Assembly: GCA_019307805.1 (NCBI GenBank)
Contig: JAFDIX010000169.1
Span: 1-6,436 of the forward strand
Direction: 5' to 3'
DNA length: 6,436 nt
Source of the DNA: Deltaproteobacteria bacterium
Lineage (GTDB): Bacteria; Desulfobacterota; DSM-4660; Desulfatiglandales; HGW-15
Position numbers and translations under genes: made by a program
Notes under the pieces: model-generated
What the model saw: only the letters and a program-made list of their open reading frames with translations
Database searches by the model: none
Told to the model about the DNA's origin: nothing
In this document: piece by piece, positions 4,984 to 6,436 of the stretch
Layout of the letters: every line of letters starts with the position of its first letter
How positions within the stretch are numbered: position 1 is the first letter of the stretch

Positions 4984-6436
4984 CCAGGATGGTTCCGGCC
5001 TTCCACAGGCGCTCAATGTGCCGTCCCGGTTTCGGAACCCCATTGGGAAATATCGGCTGCACCGGAGCAGCGAATGTACCGGATGCGGAAAATGCGTGGA
5101 GATCTGCCCCTATGGTGTTCACATCACCAGGCGAGGCAAGGTCCTTGTTAAAAATCATTATCGTTGTGTCGGACCGGACTGTCCGGACCCTTGCACGGAT
5201 GCCTGTCCGGTGGGGGCCCTTTCCAGGAAGAGAAACCCCAATTTTGATGCCCTTGGGGATTTCAGGTGGACCCCGGATCTGCTGGCAAGCACGTGGCACA
5301 TGGCAGAGACAGGTGAATTGCCTCCCGGGGGACTGGAGTGCCGGATCGGGAATTCCGGAGGCGGCTTTGATAAGCTGCGTCTCATCATGCCCGAATCCCC
5401 CCCCGGGGATATCTCCGAACACGAGGTGGATGTGGGGGTTGAACTCAACCGGCGGAATGACAATGCCCACAAGATCAGAATAGAAGTCCCCTTTTACGGA
5501 GGGGGCATGTCCTACGGATCCGTCAGTATCACGACCATGCTCAGCCGGATGAAGGCGGCAGCCGCCCTTGGAACCTTCTGCTGTACCGGAGAGGGGGGAT
5601 ACCCCGATGAACTGAAACCCTATGACGACCATGTCATCACCCAGGTAGCGACGGGGCTTTTCGGGGTCCGGGAAGAGACCATCAAGCGGGTTCGCATTGT
5701 CGAGTTCAAGTATGCCCAGGGTGCCAAACCCGGACTGGGGGGGCACTTGCTCGGGGATAAGGTGACACCGGGTGTGGCCCGTATGAGGGAAGCAGTGGTC
5801 GGATATCCATTGTTTTCCCCGTTCCCCTTTCACAGTGTCTACTCCGTGGAGGATCACAAGAAGCACGTGGACTGGATAAAGGCCATGAATCCCCGTGCCC
5901 TGGTATCGGTGAAGGTTTCGACGCCCACGGACGTGGACATGGTGGCGGTGGGAAGTTATTACGCAGGGGCCCACATTATTCATCTTGACGGAAGCTACGG
6001 CGGGACCGGTGCCGCCCCGGATATTGCAAAGAAAAACATCGCCATGCCCCTTGAGTACGCCATTCCCAAGGTTCACCGATTTTTGCAGGATGAGGGGGTT
6101 CGGGACAAAATTACGGTCATTGCAAGCGGCGGGATTCGAACGCCCCATGATCTGGCCAAGATCGTCGCCCTCGGAGCTGATGGAATCTGCACCGGCACGG
6201 CAGACCTGGTGGCCCTGGAATGTATTCGATGCCACAACTGCGAAAGCGGCCGGGGATGCGCCCGGGGGATCGCCACAACAGATCCCGAATTGATGGAACT
6301 CATCGATCTTGAATGGGGCACACAGAGGATCATCAACCTCTTTCTGGCATGGAAAAAGGAGTTGTCGCGTATCCTGAAACGTCTGGGGTTAAAGCGCCTG
6401 AAGGACCTGGTGGGACAGACGGATTGCCTCGTCCAT
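4964..6436 (+). CDS. Ferredoxin-fused glutamate synthase FMN-domain protein (3' end cut by window)
   Basis: The reading frame is open for 491 codons to the right edge. Near its end it reads LVGQTDCLVH, which in this family is a few residues from the C-terminus, so little is missing. N-terminal ferredoxin part: C38-x2-C41-x2-C44-x3-C48-Pro and C68-x4-C73-x3-C77-x3-C81-Pro, two likely [4Fe-4S] clusters. The glutamate synthase FMN barrel follows: GGGMSYGSVS at 179-188, GAKPGLGGHLLGDKV at 253-267, HSVYSVEDH at 290-298, VSVKVS at 314-319, HLDGSYGGTGAAPDI at 340-354, ASGGIRTPHDL at 387-397 and a C-x2-C-x2-C-x5-C group at 420-432 followed by ARGIATTDPE. In split archaeal-type enzymes this subunit turns 2-oxoglutarate plus ammonia into glutamate with ferredoxin or NADPH electrons. 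The amidotransferase and GXGXG parts are separate genes there. The ATG has GGGAG nine bases upstream and lies inside the previous gene. Confidence 0.88.
   Translation, partial: MDTNLNNQDGSGLPQALNVPSRFRNPIGKYRLHRSSECTGCGKCVEICPYGVHITRRGKVLVKNHYRCVGPDCPDPCTDACPVGALSRKRNPNFDALGDFRWTPDLLASTWHMAETGELPPGGLECRIGNSGGGFDKLRLIMPESPPGDISEHEVDVGVELNRRNDNAHKIRIEVPFYGGGMSYGSVSITTMLSRMKAAAALGTFCCTGEGGYPDELKPYDDHVITQVATGLFGVREETIKRVRIVEFKYAQGAKPGLGGHLLGDKVTPGVARMREAVVGYPLFSPFPFHSVYSVEDHKKHVDWIKAMNPRALVSVKVSTPTDVDMVAVGSYYAGAHIIHLDGSYGGTGAAPDIAKKNIAMPLEYAIPKVHRFLQDEGVRDKITVIASGGIRTPHDLAKIVALGADGICTGTADLVALECIRCHNCESGRGCARGIATTDPELMELIDLEWGTQRIINLFLAWKKELSRILKRLGLKRLKDLVGQTDCLVH

Noticed and set aside
4868..6235. 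455-codon open frame on the minus strand
   Set aside because: It lies opposite the glutamate-synthase-like genes, whose plus-strand frame shows clear family motifs throughout. The antisense translation is rich in Gly, His and Pro and has no recognisable domain. It is a shadow frame of GC-rich coding DNA.

Overview
The window looks like a piece of a GC-leaning bacterial chromosome from an anaerobe that uses the Wood-Ljungdahl (reductive acetyl-CoA) pathway. It is most likely a sulfate-reducing or syntrophic member of the Desulfobacterota (former Deltaproteobacteria). That placement rests on the mvhD-metV-metF arrangement, the ferredoxin-fused glutamate-synthase-like proteins and the style of the intergenic repeats. 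It is an inference, because no phylogenetic marker gene is present.

Layout: (1) Positions 1-363, minus strand, hold a type II toxin-antitoxin pair: a complete BrnT-family toxin gene, then the first 21 codons of its antitoxin, overlapping by ATGA. (2) Positions 364-1069 are about 700 bases of AT-rich sequence with no convincing gene. They contain the likely toxin-antitoxin promoter, a nested palindrome near 587-618, a doubtful 72-codon ORF and a candidate promoter (898-925) for the operon to the right. (3) Positions 1070-3297, plus strand, hold mvhD-like, metV and metF, an electron-transfer/methylene-tetrahydrofolate reductase module of the methyl branch. A 108-base inverted-repeat element (1558-1665) sits between mvhD and metV and ends just before the metV ribosome-binding site. 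(4) Positions 3298-3585 hold a weak terminator-like hairpin, a long imperfect CAAAT-rich inverted repeat and a possible promoter. (5) Positions 3586-6436, plus strand, hold two overlapping paralogous genes. Each encodes an N-terminal double [4Fe-4S] ferredoxin domain followed by a glutamate synthase FMN-domain-like region. The second has the full glutamate-synthase signature and runs off the right edge a few residues from its expected end. The first has lost the FMN-domain signature segments but keeps all the cysteine motifs.

Working together: MetF and MetV should form the MetVF-type methylene-THF reductase. The small MvhD-like protein is a plausible electron carrier for it, although no HdrA or hydrogenase gene is next to it and it lacks one of the usual MvhD cysteines. 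The glutamate-synthase-like pair could be part of a split, archaeal-type glutamate synthase whose amidotransferase and GXGXG subunits would lie beyond the right edge. Alternatively it could be an FMN/Fe-S oxidoreductase with another substrate. The most unusual item is this pairing of an intact and an active-site-eroded paralogue beside the methyl-branch genes.
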